A stretch of 64,000 nucleotides of DNA from Denitrobaculum sp965232285 (lineage in GTDB: Bacteria > Pseudomonadota > Alphaproteobacteria > Kiloniellales > Kiloniellaceae): positions 4,650,001-4,714,000 of the forward strand of contig CBDDPL010000004.1 in assembly GCA_965232285.1 (NCBI GenBank), written 5' to 3'. This document shows, one piece after another, positions 1-8,980 of this stretch. Positions within the stretch are counted from its first letter, which is position 1. Every line of letters starts with the position of its first letter. A program made the position numbers and the translations under genes. A model generated the notes under the pieces. It searched no databases and was not told the DNA's origin. It saw nothing but the letters and a program-made list of their open reading frames with translations.

Positions 1-434
1 TGGCCCAGCATTCCCTGCTGGTGGAGGAACTTGTCCACCGGTTGAAGCCGGACACCTCCGCCGGCTGGCTGCTGATCGCCTTGCTGCACGACGCGCCGGA
101 ATATGTGGTGGGCGACATGATCACCCCCTTCAAATCCGCGATCGGCCCCGACTACAAAGCTCTGGAGAAGCGCCTGCTGTCGGCCGTGCATCTGCGCTTC
201 GGCCTGCCGGCCATCACACCGCGTGAACTGACGCGCGACATCAAAAAAGCCGATCGCGCCGCAGCCTATCTGGAGGCCACACAGCTTGCGGGTTTCGAAC
301 CGAAAGAAGCAAAGCGCCTGTTCGGCGACGCAGTCGAGGGCGAGAGTATCACCTTGCTTCCCATGGCTCCGGACGCCGCCAAATCAGCCTTCGTCACCCG
401 CTTCATGGAACTCAGCGGCGCAAGTGGTGGTTAG
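1..434 (+). CDS. HD-domain phosphohydrolase (5' end outside window)
   Basis: The open frame runs in from the left edge, so the start is missing. The visible part opens with AQHSLLVEEL and continues with LLHDAPEYVVGD. The H of QHS and the HD pair are metal-binding positions of the YfbR-like HD superfamily, which hydrolyses phosphate esters of nucleotides in the cytoplasm. About 143 residues are visible; the GTG at 21 is internal and cuts into the motif. It lies in the same direction as the hopanoid genes with an 80-base gap. The substrate cannot be told. Confidence 0.75.
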   Translation, partial: AQHSLLVEELVHRLKPDTSAGWLLIALLHDAPEYVVGDMITPFKSAIGPDYKALEKRLLSAVHLRFGLPAITPRELTRDIKKADRAAAYLEATQLAGFEPKEAKRLFGDAVEGESITLLPMAPDAAKSAFVTRFMELSGASGG

Positions 435-517
435 CAGCCTCCATGACGTTTGCTTCTTGACCAGGGCCACGGTTACACTCCTGCCGCCTTTTGGAAGCCA
501 GAAAGCGAATATGCCTC

Positions 518-1435
518 GTGCCGCATAGCGTCCAGTTGGAGCCTCCATCTCTGACCGTCACGCCGTCTTCTGGAAAGACCGCGCGGGACGAGAACTTTCC
601 CGTCGGCTCCTGGCTGATCAAGAGCCGGCTGCGGCCTCATGTCATGACCTATTACCGCTTTGCCCGCGCCGCGGACGACATTGCCGACAGCCCACACCTG
701 GCGGCGGCCGAGAAAGTCGCGCTTCTGTCGCAGTTTGAAGAGGGGCTCACGGACGACAACGACCGGGAAGAGGATGTGGTCTCGGCCATGCGGCACAGCC
801 TGGCGGAGACCGGGGTTTCGCCGGAATGTTGCCAGGACCTGCTCTATGCCTTCATGCAGGATGCGCGAAAGTCGCGGCGCGAGTCCTGGGAGGATCTTCT
901 GGACTACTGCCGCCTCTCGGCCCATCCGGTGGGGCGCTATCTGTTGGAACTGCATGGAGAAGCGCCCGCCGGATACCCGGCATCCGATGCCCTCTGTGCC
1001 GCACTGCAGGTGCTCAACCACCTCCAGGATTGCGGTAAGGACTATCGGGAACTGGATCGGGTTTATCTGCCGCTGGACTGGATGATCGAAGAAGGCCTGA
1101 CGGTCGAGATTCTTGAGGCCGCGCAAACACCGCCGGCTTTGCGCCGGGTCATCGACCGTTGTCTGGACGGCGTGGATGATCTGCTCCGTAACGCCAGCCC
1201 CCTTCCGGCTCAGCTCAGGGACCGTGGCCTTGCCATGGAATCGGCCGTCATCCTGCGCCTGGCCCGGCGGCTTTCAGCCCGATTGCGGCGCGAAGACCCC
1301 CTCGCCCGCCCGGTCAAGCTGTCGAAACGCGATTTTTTGAGCTGCGGACTGCGCGGCGTTTTGGCCATCTTGACGCGGCGCGGGACCGGCCGGCCGGAAG
1401 AAACAAACATCAAAGCAGCGGAACGCCATGGCTGA
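518..1435 (+). CDS. hpnC: HpnC, squalene synthase-like (hydroxysqualene synthase)
   Basis: Trans-isoprenyl diphosphate synthase fold of about 305 residues. The first Asp-rich motif is ARAADDIAD and the second is LQDCGKDYRELD, both typical of squalene/phytoene synthases. In hopanoid producers HpnC acts on presqualene diphosphate to give hydroxysqualene. It overlaps hpnD by 8 bases and is followed by hpnE, the standard hpnCDE order, so the three are almost certainly one operon. The start is uncertain: the frame is open from TTG at 491, GTG at 518 gives a more family-like N-terminus, and neither has a clear ribosome binding site. Confidence 0.9.
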   Translation: MPHSVQLEPPSLTVTPSSGKTARDENFPVGSWLIKSRLRPHVMTYYRFARAADDIADSPHLAAAEKVALLSQFEEGLTDDNDREEDVVSAMRHSLAETGVSPECCQDLLYAFMQDARKSRRESWEDLLDYCRLSAHPVGRYLLELHGEAPAGYPASDALCAALQVLNHLQDCGKDYRELDRVYLPLDWMIEEGLTVEILEAAQTPPALRRVIDRCLDGVDDLLRNASPLPAQLRDRGLAMESAVILRLARRLSARLRREDPLARPVKLSKRDFLSCGLRGVLAILTRRGTGRPEETNIKAAERHG

Positions 1436-2300
1436 CAGCCTCGAACTGCGAGAAAGCGCCGCGATCGAACGGCCAGAGGATTACGTGCGCGAGGTGGTCC
1501 TGCGGGCCGGATCCTCCTTTCTCTGGGGCATGCGCCTCCTGCCACCGTCGCGCCGCCGCGCCATGTACGGGATCTATGCCTTTTGCCGCGCGGTCGACGA
1601 TATTGCCGACGGCCTGGAAGACGAAGCGCAAAAGCTCGCCCAACTGGAGTCCTGGCGGAACGAAGTCGAGTTGCTCTTCGCCGGTGAGCCGAAACATCCC
1701 ATCATGCGCGCACTCTCAGACGCCACGCGACAGTTCGAGCTGCCGAAAGCCGAATTCCTGGCGGTGATCGACGGTATGGAAATGGATGTCCGCAAACCGG
1801 CGCTCGCACCGCCTCTTGCGGAGTTCCAGCTCTACTGCCGGCGGGTAGCCGGCGCCGTCGGCTTGCTGTCCATCCGCGCTTTCGGCGCCAGGGGTCCAGA
1901 GGCTGAGGAACTGGCGGTCATCGAAGGCGAAGCGCTGCAGATCACCAACATCCTGCGCGATCTGAAAGAGGATGCCGCGCTTGGGCGACTTTATGTCCCG
2001 CGGGAGTATCTGGAGGCGCAGGGCATTGCGGAGCGCAACCCGCAAGCGGTTCTCGCAGACCCCGGATTCACCAAGGTCCACGCAACCCTCTGCGCGGAGG
2101 CGAGAAGCCGCTTCACACGGGCGCGGGCGCTGATCCGCCAAAGTTCCGGAACTTCCCTGCGGCCCGCGCGCCTGATGCTGGAGATCTACAGCCGGCTGCT
2201 GGAGCGCCTCGACGCGGCAGGCTGGCCCGGTGGTACGCAGAGAGTGAGGGTCCCACGCGCGGTCAAGCTCTGGCTCGTCGTCCGCTACGGGCTGATCTGA
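1428..2300 (+). CDS. hpnD: HpnD, presqualene diphosphate synthase
   Basis: 290 residues. The motif CRAVDDIADG (first Asp-rich) and the ITNILRDLKEDAALGRLYVP segment (second) identify the squalene/phytoene synthase family. HpnD condenses two farnesyl diphosphates to presqualene diphosphate, the first step to squalene and hopanoids. The ATG lies inside the end of hpnC (8-base overlap), which suggests translational coupling. hpnE follows after 3 bases. Phytoene synthase is the main alternative, but the hpnC/hpnE neighbours argue against it. Confidence 0.92.
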   Translation: MADSLELRESAAIERPEDYVREVVLRAGSSFLWGMRLLPPSRRRAMYGIYAFCRAVDDIADGLEDEAQKLAQLESWRNEVELLFAGEPKHPIMRALSDATRQFELPKAEFLAVIDGMEMDVRKPALAPPLAEFQLYCRRVAGAVGLLSIRAFGARGPEAEELAVIEGEALQITNILRDLKEDAALGRLYVPREYLEAQGIAERNPQAVLADPGFTKVHATLCAEARSRFTRARALIRQSSGTSLRPARLMLEIYSRLLERLDAAGWPGGTQRVRVPRAVKLWLVVRYGLI

Positions 2301-2303
2301 CTC

Positions 2304-3575
2304 TTGACGCAGGTGCACGTCATCGGCGCCGGGCTGTCGGGCCTTGCCTGCGCGTTACGCCTCACCCGAAGCGGCATCAGCGCGACCCTCTATGAGGCCG
2401 CAGCCCAGGCCGGCGGGCGCTGCCGCTCCTACTGGGACAACAAGCTTGAACACCGGCTCGATAACGGCAATCATCTGCTGTTGTCCGCGAACCATGCCGC
2501 GCTGGACTATCTTTCCGCCATTGGGGCCCGCAAGCATCTGATCGGCCCGCCAAGCGCCCGCTTTCCCTTTCTTGACCTTGAGAGCGGCGAGCGCTGGGCA
2601 CTGGAGCTGGGCGACAGTCCGATTCCCTGGTGGATCTTTCAACGCGCGCGGCGGGTCCCTGGCAGCAGTCCACTGGACTACTTATCCTTTCTGCAGCTTG
2701 CCGCCGCGCGAAGCCACGAGACCGTGGCCGATTGCCTGACCCGCCGCAACGCCCTCTGGAGCCGTTTCTGGCAGCCCTTATGCACCTCTGCCTTGAATAC
2801 GGTGCCGGAAGAAGCATCTGCCCAGTTGCTCTGGCGCACGTTGCGGGAATCCTTTGCGAGAGGCGGGCAGGCCTGCCGCCCCCTGGTGCCCAAACAGGGC
2901 CTGAGCGAGAGTTTTATCGATCCGGCACTCAAAGTCATCGAAGCCGGCGGCAGTAACATCGCTTTCAATCGGCGGCTCAGGTCCTTCACCTTTGACGGGG
3001 ACCGGATTACAGCTCTGAACTTCGGCGAAACGCAGCTTTCCCTGGGACCGGACGAACTGGTTGTCCTGGCCTTGCCGCCGGGCAATGCGGCCCAGGTCGT
3101 ACCCGGCCTGAAAACACCGGACGACAGCCGTCCGATCGTCAACGTTCACCTGCGCATCGATCTGCCGCCTTCGAAAGAAGCGTTGTTACCACCGAACCTC
3201 CCCTTCCTGGGTCTGGTCGGCGGCGCCTTCGACTGGGTCTTCCTGCGCGACGATATCGCCAGCCTGACCGTCAGCGCCGCGGCAAAGCTGGCCGAGGCAT
3301 CGGCGGAGGAGATCGCGACGCAAGCCTGGCGCGAAACGGCCCAGGCTTTGCGGTTGCCACCCGACACTGCTTATCAGGCGCGGGTGGTCAAGGAACGCCG
3401 TGCCACCTTCGCCCAAACGCCGGCGGCCCTGAAACTGCGCCCCGGTGCGCGCACCGCCTGGCACAACCTCTTCCTGGCCGGCGACTGGACCGAAACCGGC
3501 TACCCCGCCACCATCGAAAGTGCCATCCGCTCCGGCAACAACGCCGCCGCGCTCGCGGCCCAAAGCCTGGAATAG
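2304..3575 (+). CDS. hpnE: HpnE, hydroxysqualene dehydroxylase (FAD-dependent amine oxidase fold)
   Basis: About 423 residues. The N-terminus VHVIGAGLSGLACAL is a dinucleotide (FAD) binding fold. The C-terminus LFLAGDWTETGYPATIESA is the second FAD-contact motif of the phytoene desaturase/amine oxidase family. In hopanoid clusters this protein reduces hydroxysqualene to squalene. It starts 3 bases after hpnD, either at TTG 2304 or at GTG 2313, which sits closer to the FAD motif. No shc (squalene-hopene cyclase) is in the window, so the rest of the pathway must lie elsewhere. Confidence 0.9.
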   Translation: MTQVHVIGAGLSGLACALRLTRSGISATLYEAAAQAGGRCRSYWDNKLEHRLDNGNHLLLSANHAALDYLSAIGARKHLIGPPSARFPFLDLESGERWALELGDSPIPWWIFQRARRVPGSSPLDYLSFLQLAAARSHETVADCLTRRNALWSRFWQPLCTSALNTVPEEASAQLLWRTLRESFARGGQACRPLVPKQGLSESFIDPALKVIEAGGSNIAFNRRLRSFTFDGDRITALNFGETQLSLGPDELVVLALPPGNAAQVVPGLKTPDDSRPIVNVHLRIDLPPSKEALLPPNLPFLGLVGGAFDWVFLRDDIASLTVSAAAKLAEASAEEIATQAWRETAQALRLPPDTAYQARVVKERRATFAQTPAALKLRPGARTAWHNLFLAGDWTETGYPATIESAIRSGNNAAALAAQSLE

Positions 3576-3903
3576 CGGCTTTCCCGGCTGCTTTCGCAGA
3601 TTTATTCCATACAGAAACGTATGGACCTATAGAAAAACGAAGATTTCCGCCGTCTGACTTCAACCTAAATCACTGTTCGTCGGAGAACATGGGCCTGGGG
3701 CTTTTTGAAGGCGCCCATGCTTCGCCGATGAGGTTTAACACACGGCGGCGCTTGCGCAGATAGCGCGGGTTGGGTTCCGGACCGTTCAAGAGCCTGATCG
3801 TTTCATTTTCGGAAAAAATGAAACGCGAATCAGTCTCTTATTCTAAGGCGTGAGGGCGATTCACGCTCCTGATCCCAGTGTCAGGAACGATCGCACTCCA
3901 GGT
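3576..3903. other. Intergenic region with a 10-bp perfect inverted repeat
   Basis: 328 bases separate hpnE from the PEP-CTERM gene. The only structure seen is at 3800-3824: GTTTCATTTT, a 5-base spacer, and AAAATGAAAC. It is not followed by a T-run, so it looks more like an operator or a weak hairpin than a terminator. No gene is supported here. Confidence 0.5.
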
Positions 3904-4632
3904 ATGGAGAGACAAGTGTTCCGGAATAGATTTCTTTCGGCGGTCTGCGCGCTTGCCGCAGTTTTCGCACTCTCAACGGCGGCCAGCGCAACGATCCTGG
4001 ATGCCACTGAACGCGGCACCTACCGCGACAGCGGCGTGTTTGGTTCCGGCGGGTCGGGCACCTCGGTCGGCAACTTCATCACAGGTGGGCTCTCCAACGG
4101 CGCGGAGTTCCGCAGTTTCTTCAACTTCGATCTCAGCGGCATCACGGGTCAGATCACGGAAGCGGTCCTGACCATCGGCCTCGATGGCACCCGCGCCTTC
4201 AGCCCGGACCCGAGTGAGACCTTCGGTCTTTTCGACATCACCAGCGATCTTCCGTCGCTCCTGGACGGCAGCGGCGGCGTCACGGCCTTCGACGACCTGG
4301 GCAACGGCATCAGCTATGGCAGCGCAAGTGTCCTGACCGAGACCCGCAGCGGAACGCTGTCCATTGCTTTGAACGCCCTCGCCTTGCTTGACCTGAACGC
4401 CGCCATCGGCGGCGATTTCGCCCTGGGCGGCGCCGTCACCAGCCTGTCAGGCGGGACCGAACTGCTGTTCGGCTTTTCCAACCTTGGACCTCGGCAACCG
4501 ACCCGTCTCGCATTGACGACGGTGCCTGCTTTCCAGAATCAGGTCGCAGTGCCTGAACCGGCCAGCATGGCGCTCATGGCTTTCGGTCTGCTGGTTTTGG
4601 GCCTGGCGTACAGGAGGAATCGCCGCGCCTGA
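3904..4632 (+). CDS. PEP-CTERM sorting domain protein
   Basis: About 242 residues. It has an N-terminal signal peptide (basic start, then hydrophobic LSAVCALAAVFALSTAASA). The C-terminus is VPEPASMALMAFGLLVLGLA followed by YRRNRRA: the Pro-Glu-Pro motif, a membrane segment and an Arg-rich tail that exosortase recognises. Such proteins are processed at the outer cell envelope and often belong to the exopolysaccharide matrix. The body is low in Cys and rich in Gly/Ser/Asp, with no enzyme motif. The frame is open from GTG 3850, but ATG 3904 places the signal peptide correctly. No exosortase gene is in the window. Confidence 0.85.
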   Translation: MERQVFRNRFLSAVCALAAVFALSTAASATILDATERGTYRDSGVFGSGGSGTSVGNFITGGLSNGAEFRSFFNFDLSGITGQITEAVLTIGLDGTRAFSPDPSETFGLFDITSDLPSLLDGSGGVTAFDDLGNGISYGSASVLTETRSGTLSIALNALALLDLNAAIGGDFALGGAVTSLSGGTELLFGFSNLGPRQPTRLALTTVPAFQNQVAVPEPASMALMAFGLLVLGLAYRRNRRA

Positions 4633-4644
4633 CCCGGGCCCGGA

Positions 4645-5202
4645 TCATCGCTCCAGGAGGACGGCCGGCCCATCGTGATAGCGCGTGCGGAGATATTCGC
4701 GGTAGCCGCATTTCTCCGCCACCCGCAGGGAAGCGAGGTTTTCCGGGGCGATCAGGCACACGCTGCGGCAGCTCTCACCGAAGTTGGCCTCGAGCCAGCC
4801 GAGAGCCGCCTTCACCGCCTCGGTCGCATAGCCTTGCCCCTGCGACCAGGGCGCCAGCACCCATCCGATCTCCGGCACGCCTTCGATGGAGGGCTTGATG
4901 TCGCGCCTGAAATCGCCAAAGCCGACCTGCCCGGCCAGGCGGCCGGAGGCTTTTTCCTCCAGCGCCCAGTAGCCGAACCCCATGTAAGACCAGTGACCCT
5001 CATGGCGGAGGAAGCGCCCCCAGGATTCTTCGCGGGAAAAGGGCCGGCCGCTGATATGCCGTGTTACTTGAGGATCCGCCCATATCGCGGCATGGGCATC
5101 GAAGTCGTCGAGCCGAAAGCCACGTAACAACAGGCGTTCGGTTTCGACCGAAGGAATCTCAAAACTGAGAGGCCGTGCTTGTACCACCTTCATCTCCGAC
5201 AT
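4645..5202 (-). CDS. GNAT N-acetyltransferase, RimJ/RimL type
   Basis: 185 residues. Family marks are ETERLLLRGFRLDDFDAHA near the N-terminus, the acetyl-CoA loop SQGQGYATEAVKAAL and the late motif NLASLRVAEKCGY. RimJ/RimL-like enzymes transfer acetyl groups to protein N-termini or small amines; the substrate cannot be predicted. It converges on the PEP-CTERM gene with only 12 bases between stops. The start may be either the ATG at 5202 or the one three codons later. Confidence 0.88.
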   Translation of the reverse strand: MSEMKVVQARPLSFEIPSVETERLLLRGFRLDDFDAHAAIWADPQVTRHISGRPFSREESWGRFLRHEGHWSYMGFGYWALEEKASGRLAGQVGFGDFRRDIKPSIEGVPEIGWVLAPWSQGQGYATEAVKAALGWLEANFGESCRSVCLIAPENLASLRVAEKCGYREYLRTRYHDGPAVLLER

Positions 5203-5248
5203 GTTCAGCTTTCGTGTTGGTGTCTGTCGGGCGAACGCCCAAAGTTCT

Positions 5249-6559
5249 TCACGCCTTGGACCGGGATTCCTGCAGCCGGTCGAGGAACTGATAGTACCAG
5301 TAGGTCATCTGCGCGGCGACAGCGCCGATCACACGGCCGCCCGTCCACTGCAGGCCATAGCGGGCAAAAAGGCGGTAACGGTCATCCCCTTCCGCTATGG
5401 CCGAAGCGATCAGTTCGCCGCCCATGGTCGTGGCCGCCATGCCGTGCCCGCCGTAGCCCATGCAGTGCCAGACACCGGGGGCATGCTGGCCCAACTGCGG
5501 CATCTTATGCACCGGATAGCCCATGAGACCCATCCAGGCGTCCTCGGCCTGCACGCCCGCAAGCTGCGGAAAGACGGAAACCAGGTCTTCGATCATCTGG
5601 CGGGCGAGTTGGCGCGGTTCACGGGTCCAGGCTGTGATATCGCCCCCCCAGAGAATGCGGCCGCCCTCGACCACCCGGAAATAGTTCCCCGCCAGGCGCG
5701 TGTCGGAAATCGCGTAGGGCACGCGGATCGCGTCCTGCACCCGCTCGCCCAACGGCTCGGTCGTAACGACATAGGTTGCGACCGGCAAGGTGGCGCCTGA
5801 AAGCAGCGGCTGCAGCCCGTCGATGTAACCGCCGCAGGCGATCACCACCTCCTTCGCGCGGACCCTCCCCGACGCCGTCTGCACCTGCTTTTCCGGCCGC
5901 TCCAAGTCGAGCCAGACAGCCGGCGAATCCTCATGGATGCGAACGCCTGCGCGCTCGGCCGCGGCAGCGATCCCCAGCGCGTAATTCAGGGGATGAAAGT
6001 GAAAACCGCCGGCATTGAAGAGACCGTGATGATAGCGCTCGCTGAGCAGTGCCGCCCGCAGGCGCTCGCGCGGCCAGACTTCGGACTCGACCCCGAAGAC
6101 CTCGGCCATGAAGTCCCTGTCCGCTTCCAGCTCGCCGGGCGCATGATAACGCAACACCTTCATCCGGCCGTCAACCACAGGCACGCCCGGGATTTCCAGG
6201 TGGATAATGCGCCGGCGGATCAGATCCGCCGCCTCCCGGCTGAGATCGTAGATTTCGCGCGCCTGCTGCCGCCCCAGGTCCTTTACGATCTGACGATTCG
6301 AGAGGGAAAATCCGGGAGACACGAAGCCGCCATTGCGCCCCGACGCGCCCCATCCCACCCGCCGGGCCTCGACCAAGACGGTCTCAACACCCCGTTCGGC
6401 CAGTCCAAGCGCTGTCGAGAGCCCCGCCAAACCGCCGCCCACGACGCAGACCTGAGCCTCGATGTCGCCTGTCAACGACGCTCGCGGACTATGCGCCGCC
6501 ACCGTGCGGGCGTAATAGCTGTCGATGTAGTGTGTCGGCTGCTCCGAAGTCTTTGTCAT
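5249..6559 (-). CDS. FAD-dependent amine oxidase, PuuB-like (DAO family)
   Basis: About 436 residues with VCVVGGGLAGLSTALGLAERG as the FAD motif (residues about 35-55), followed by GWGASGRNGGFVSPG, typical of gamma-glutamylputrescine oxidase and related DadA-like oxidases. The end keeps the second FAD contact (CMGYGGHGMAATT). It would oxidise an amine or glutamylated amine with FAD in the cytoplasm. ATG 6559 is favoured over an upstream in-frame start because it leaves 5 bases after the methyltransferase stop at 6565; the two are likely co-transcribed. The exact substrate is unknown. Confidence 0.8.
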   Translation of the reverse strand: MTKTSEQPTHYIDSYYARTVAAHSPRASLTGDIEAQVCVVGGGLAGLSTALGLAERGVETVLVEARRVGWGASGRNGGFVSPGFSLSNRQIVKDLGRQQAREIYDLSREAADLIRRRIIHLEIPGVPVVDGRMKVLRYHAPGELEADRDFMAEVFGVESEVWPRERLRAALLSERYHHGLFNAGGFHFHPLNYALGIAAAAERAGVRIHEDSPAVWLDLERPEKQVQTASGRVRAKEVVIACGGYIDGLQPLLSGATLPVATYVVTTEPLGERVQDAIRVPYAISDTRLAGNYFRVVEGGRILWGGDITAWTREPRQLARQMIEDLVSVFPQLAGVQAEDAWMGLMGYPVHKMPQLGQHAPGVWHCMGYGGHGMAATTMGGELIASAIAEGDDRYRLFARYGLQWTGGRVIGAVAAQMTYWYYQFLDRLQESRSKA

Positions 6560-6564
6560 GAGGA

Positions 6565-7404
6565 CTAAGCTGTCTCGGGCTTGCGGACGACGAAGGCGCA
6601 CTCTTCCGGATTGACCGCATAGCGCCGATAGCCTCGCAGCGCGTCGGCTTCCAGTAACTCGACCTCAAAGCCGGCCTTCTCGAGGCGCCGGATGTAATCC
6701 TGTTTCTGATAGACCCGCACATGATCGCGCTGCCCGTAGCGCGCGATCCGCTCCGCGTCGGTGATGACCGAAAAGTCCTCTTCGGTGTTTTCGATCACTT
6801 CTGAATAGGGAACCTGCAGCAAGGCTTTCGCCCCCGGCTTCAGAACGCGCCTGATCTCGGCCATGGCGAGGTGATCCGCCGGGATGTGCTCCAAAACGTG
6901 GTTGCAGACCACCGCGTCGAAACTGTTGTCTTCGAACTCCAAAGCGGTGAGGTCCTGTTTGATGATGCTTGGGACCCCCGGACGATCCTCGGGAAAGAGG
7001 TCACAGGCCACGATGCGGCCGGTGATGGTTTTCGCCAGATACTCATAGAGCTTGGGTTCGGGCGCGATATGCAGCAGATGGTGATGCGGTTCGACGCCTA
7101 GACGCTCCTCGATCACCAGACGCGCCAGCCGTTCCCGGTCCATGGAGCCGCAGGTCGGGCAAACCACATTGTCACGCAGACCGCCGGCGACGATTTTCTT
7201 CTCCTTGATGACCGGATAGACATGTCCCGCCGGCATGAAGCGTGCATGGCTCTGACCGCAGAAGACACAGAGATAGGTCTCACCCCGGTTTTGGGCGGAA
7301 AAGCGCCGGGCCTTGATTTCGCTGCGGCGCCGATCGATCTGCTCCTGCAGCCGCGGTGGCAGTTCCGCCGCCAGGAAGGCTTTCAGACCCTGCAGCAAAA
7401 TCAT
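6565..7404 (-). CDS. Class I SAM-dependent methyltransferase with N-terminal zinc-ribbon-like motif
   Basis: 279 residues. Residues about 45-90 carry two CxxC pairs (CVFC and CPTC), so a zinc ribbon is likely. The C-terminal half is a Rossmann methyltransferase: FDAVVCNHVLEHIPADHL and RRVLKPGAKALLQVPYSE are motifs of the Methyltransf_11 group. The usual GxGxG is replaced by LLHIAPEPKL. GGAG lies 7 bases before the ATG. It is upstream of the PuuB-like oxidase in the same operon. The combination is found in uncharacterised sugar or glycan methyltransferases; the substrate is not known. Confidence 0.78.
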   Translation of the reverse strand: MILLQGLKAFLAAELPPRLQEQIDRRRSEIKARRFSAQNRGETYLCVFCGQSHARFMPAGHVYPVIKEKKIVAGGLRDNVVCPTCGSMDRERLARLVIEERLGVEPHHHLLHIAPEPKLYEYLAKTITGRIVACDLFPEDRPGVPSIIKQDLTALEFEDNSFDAVVCNHVLEHIPADHLAMAEIRRVLKPGAKALLQVPYSEVIENTEEDFSVITDAERIARYGQRDHVRVYQKQDYIRRLEKAGFEVELLEADALRGYRRYAVNPEECAFVVRKPETA

Positions 7405-7525
7405 GAGGTCACTCCCCTATCGGGTTCGGGTCCGAACGCGGACTTTCTTCCCTAATAGCGGGATGCTCTGGAACAAGCAACTTTACGCGCAGGCGGTCTT
7501 AGACCGCCTCACCGTGGCGCTCAAA

Positions 7526-8710
7526 TCAGCGCCGCAGCGCCTGCGCCATATCCTCCTTCAGGTCTTCCACATCCTCCAGGCCGACCGAGAGGCGGATCAA
7601 ACCTTCGGTGATGCCCAGATGGGCGCGCTCTTCTTCCGAGAAGCGCTGGTGCGTCGTGGTGGCCGGATGGGTTGCAAGCGACTTGGCGTCGCCAAGGTTG
7701 TTGGAAATGTCGACGTTCCGGAGCGCGTCCAGCACCGCAAAGGCCCGTTCCTGCCCCCCCTCGACTTCAAAAGCGATCAGGGTTCCGCCCCGCGACATCT
7801 GCTGCATCGCGAGCTCATGCTGCGGATGACTTTCCAGCCCCGGATAGATCACCTTGCTGATGCCCGGCAGGTCTTCCATGAAACCAGCCAGTTCGAGCGC
7901 GTTGGCGCAGTGACGCTCGACGCGCAGATCCAGGGTCTCGAGCCCCTTGAGCATCACCCAGGAGTTGAAAGGGCTGCCGGCCGGCCCGGTGTGCCGCAGA
8001 TAGTTCGTCAGATGATCATCTGCGAACTGCTCAGAACAGAGAATCGCGCCGCCAAGACATCGGCCCTGGCCGTCGACGTGCTTGGTCGTGGAGTAGACCA
8101 CGATATCCGCGCCCAGTTCCAGGGGGCGCTGCAGCACCGGCGTCGCGAAGACATTGTCAACGACCACCAGCGCCCCGGCGGCATGCGCAAGCTCCGAAAC
8201 CGCGCGCAGGTCGACAATTTCCAGAGTCGGGTTCGAAGGTGTCTCCAGGAACACCACGTTCGCGGGTCGAGACAGCGCCTTTTCCCAGCCGGCCATGTCG
8301 GTTCCGTCGACGAATTCGGCCTCAACGCCATAGCGTGTCAAGAGCTCGCCGATGATGTACTGGCAGGAACTGAAGAGGGCGCGCGCGGCAACGACCCGAT
8401 CGCCGGCCTTAAGCTGGCTCACCAGCGCCGCGTTGACCGCAGCCATGCCGCTGGCCGTCGCCCGGCAGATCTCCGAGCCTTCGAGCAGCCTCAGGCGTTC
8501 CTCGAACACACTGACCGTCGGGTTGCCATAGCGGGAGTAGACATAGCGCTCGATGTCGCCTCGAAAGGCGGCCGCCGCCTCGGCGGCCGAACCATAGACA
8601 TAACCCGATGTCAGGTAGATGGCCTCGCTGGTCTCTTCGAAGGGGCTGCGCACGAGGCCACCGCGCACCAACTCTGTCTGGCGCCGTCTCGCTGTCTTCT
8701 GCTCTGTCAT
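7526..8710 (-). CDS. metZ: O-succinylhomoserine sulfhydrylase
   Basis: 394 residues of the Cys/Met-metabolism PLP family. The PLP lysine lies in STTKHVDGQGR at about residue 209, and YSRYGNPTVSVFEERL is the substrate-side motif. MetZ makes homocysteine directly from O-succinylhomoserine and sulfide in methionine synthesis. The SAM-II riboswitch and terminator upstream (8805-8905) support the methionine role, because such riboswitches control metA/metZ/metC in alphaproteobacteria. AAGGA lies just before the ATG. Cystathionine gamma-synthase is the alternative; the riboswitch context and sequence favour MetZ. Confidence 0.9.
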   Translation of the reverse strand: MTEQKTARRRQTELVRGGLVRSPFEETSEAIYLTSGYVYGSAAEAAAAFRGDIERYVYSRYGNPTVSVFEERLRLLEGSEICRATASGMAAVNAALVSQLKAGDRVVAARALFSSCQYIIGELLTRYGVEAEFVDGTDMAGWEKALSRPANVVFLETPSNPTLEIVDLRAVSELAHAAGALVVVDNVFATPVLQRPLELGADIVVYSTTKHVDGQGRCLGGAILCSEQFADDHLTNYLRHTGPAGSPFNSWVMLKGLETLDLRVERHCANALELAGFMEDLPGISKVIYPGLESHPQHELAMQQMSRGGTLIAFEVEGGQERAFAVLDALRNVDISNNLGDAKSLATHPATTTHQRFSEEERAHLGITEGLIRLSVGLEDVEDLKEDMAQALRR

Positions 8711-8804
8711 GTCCTTGCCTGTCCAAACGCTCGCCCCGCTCGAAAAGACAGGCCGGCAAACAGGGCACCCTGGCCCCCGCGGCGCGGTCCGTTCGATGGG
8801 GCCA

Positions 8805-8836
8805 ATAAAAAAACCGGCTGCAAAGTCGCAACCGGT
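8805..8836 (-). terminator. Intrinsic terminator in the metZ leader
   Basis: On the minus strand ACCGGTTGC, a 6-base loop, GCAGCCGGT and seven or more T form a classical Rho-independent terminator (one G-U pair). It lies about 17 bases after the SAM-II aptamer and about 95 bases before the metZ ATG, so SAM binding could decide between termination and read-through. Confidence 0.8.
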
Positions 8837-8852
8837 CTTCCGAACACGGCCA

Positions 8853-8905
8853 TTTTAGCGACTTCTTTAACGTGGCTGCAAGCCGGCCGGCCCAAATCAC
8901 CACAG
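8853..8905 (-). promoter_or_regulatory. SAM-II riboswitch
   Basis: The minus strand reads GTGGTGATTTG, then GGCCGGCCGGCTTGCAGCCAC, then GTTAAAGAAGTCGCTAAAA (read in pieces). These match the SAM-II signature: the GTGGTGATTTG start, the CTTGCAGCCACG turn and the conserved TCGCTAAA 3' end that forms the pseudoknot. It binds S-adenosylmethionine and represses methionine genes. It sits between the rhodanese gene and metZ. Confidence 0.92.
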
Positions 8906-8980
8906 AGCTTTTGGTATCACGTCAGATCGGGACGGGCAATGGAAATCCGCAGCCCGGCCTCGCAGGAACGATATGCCCGG

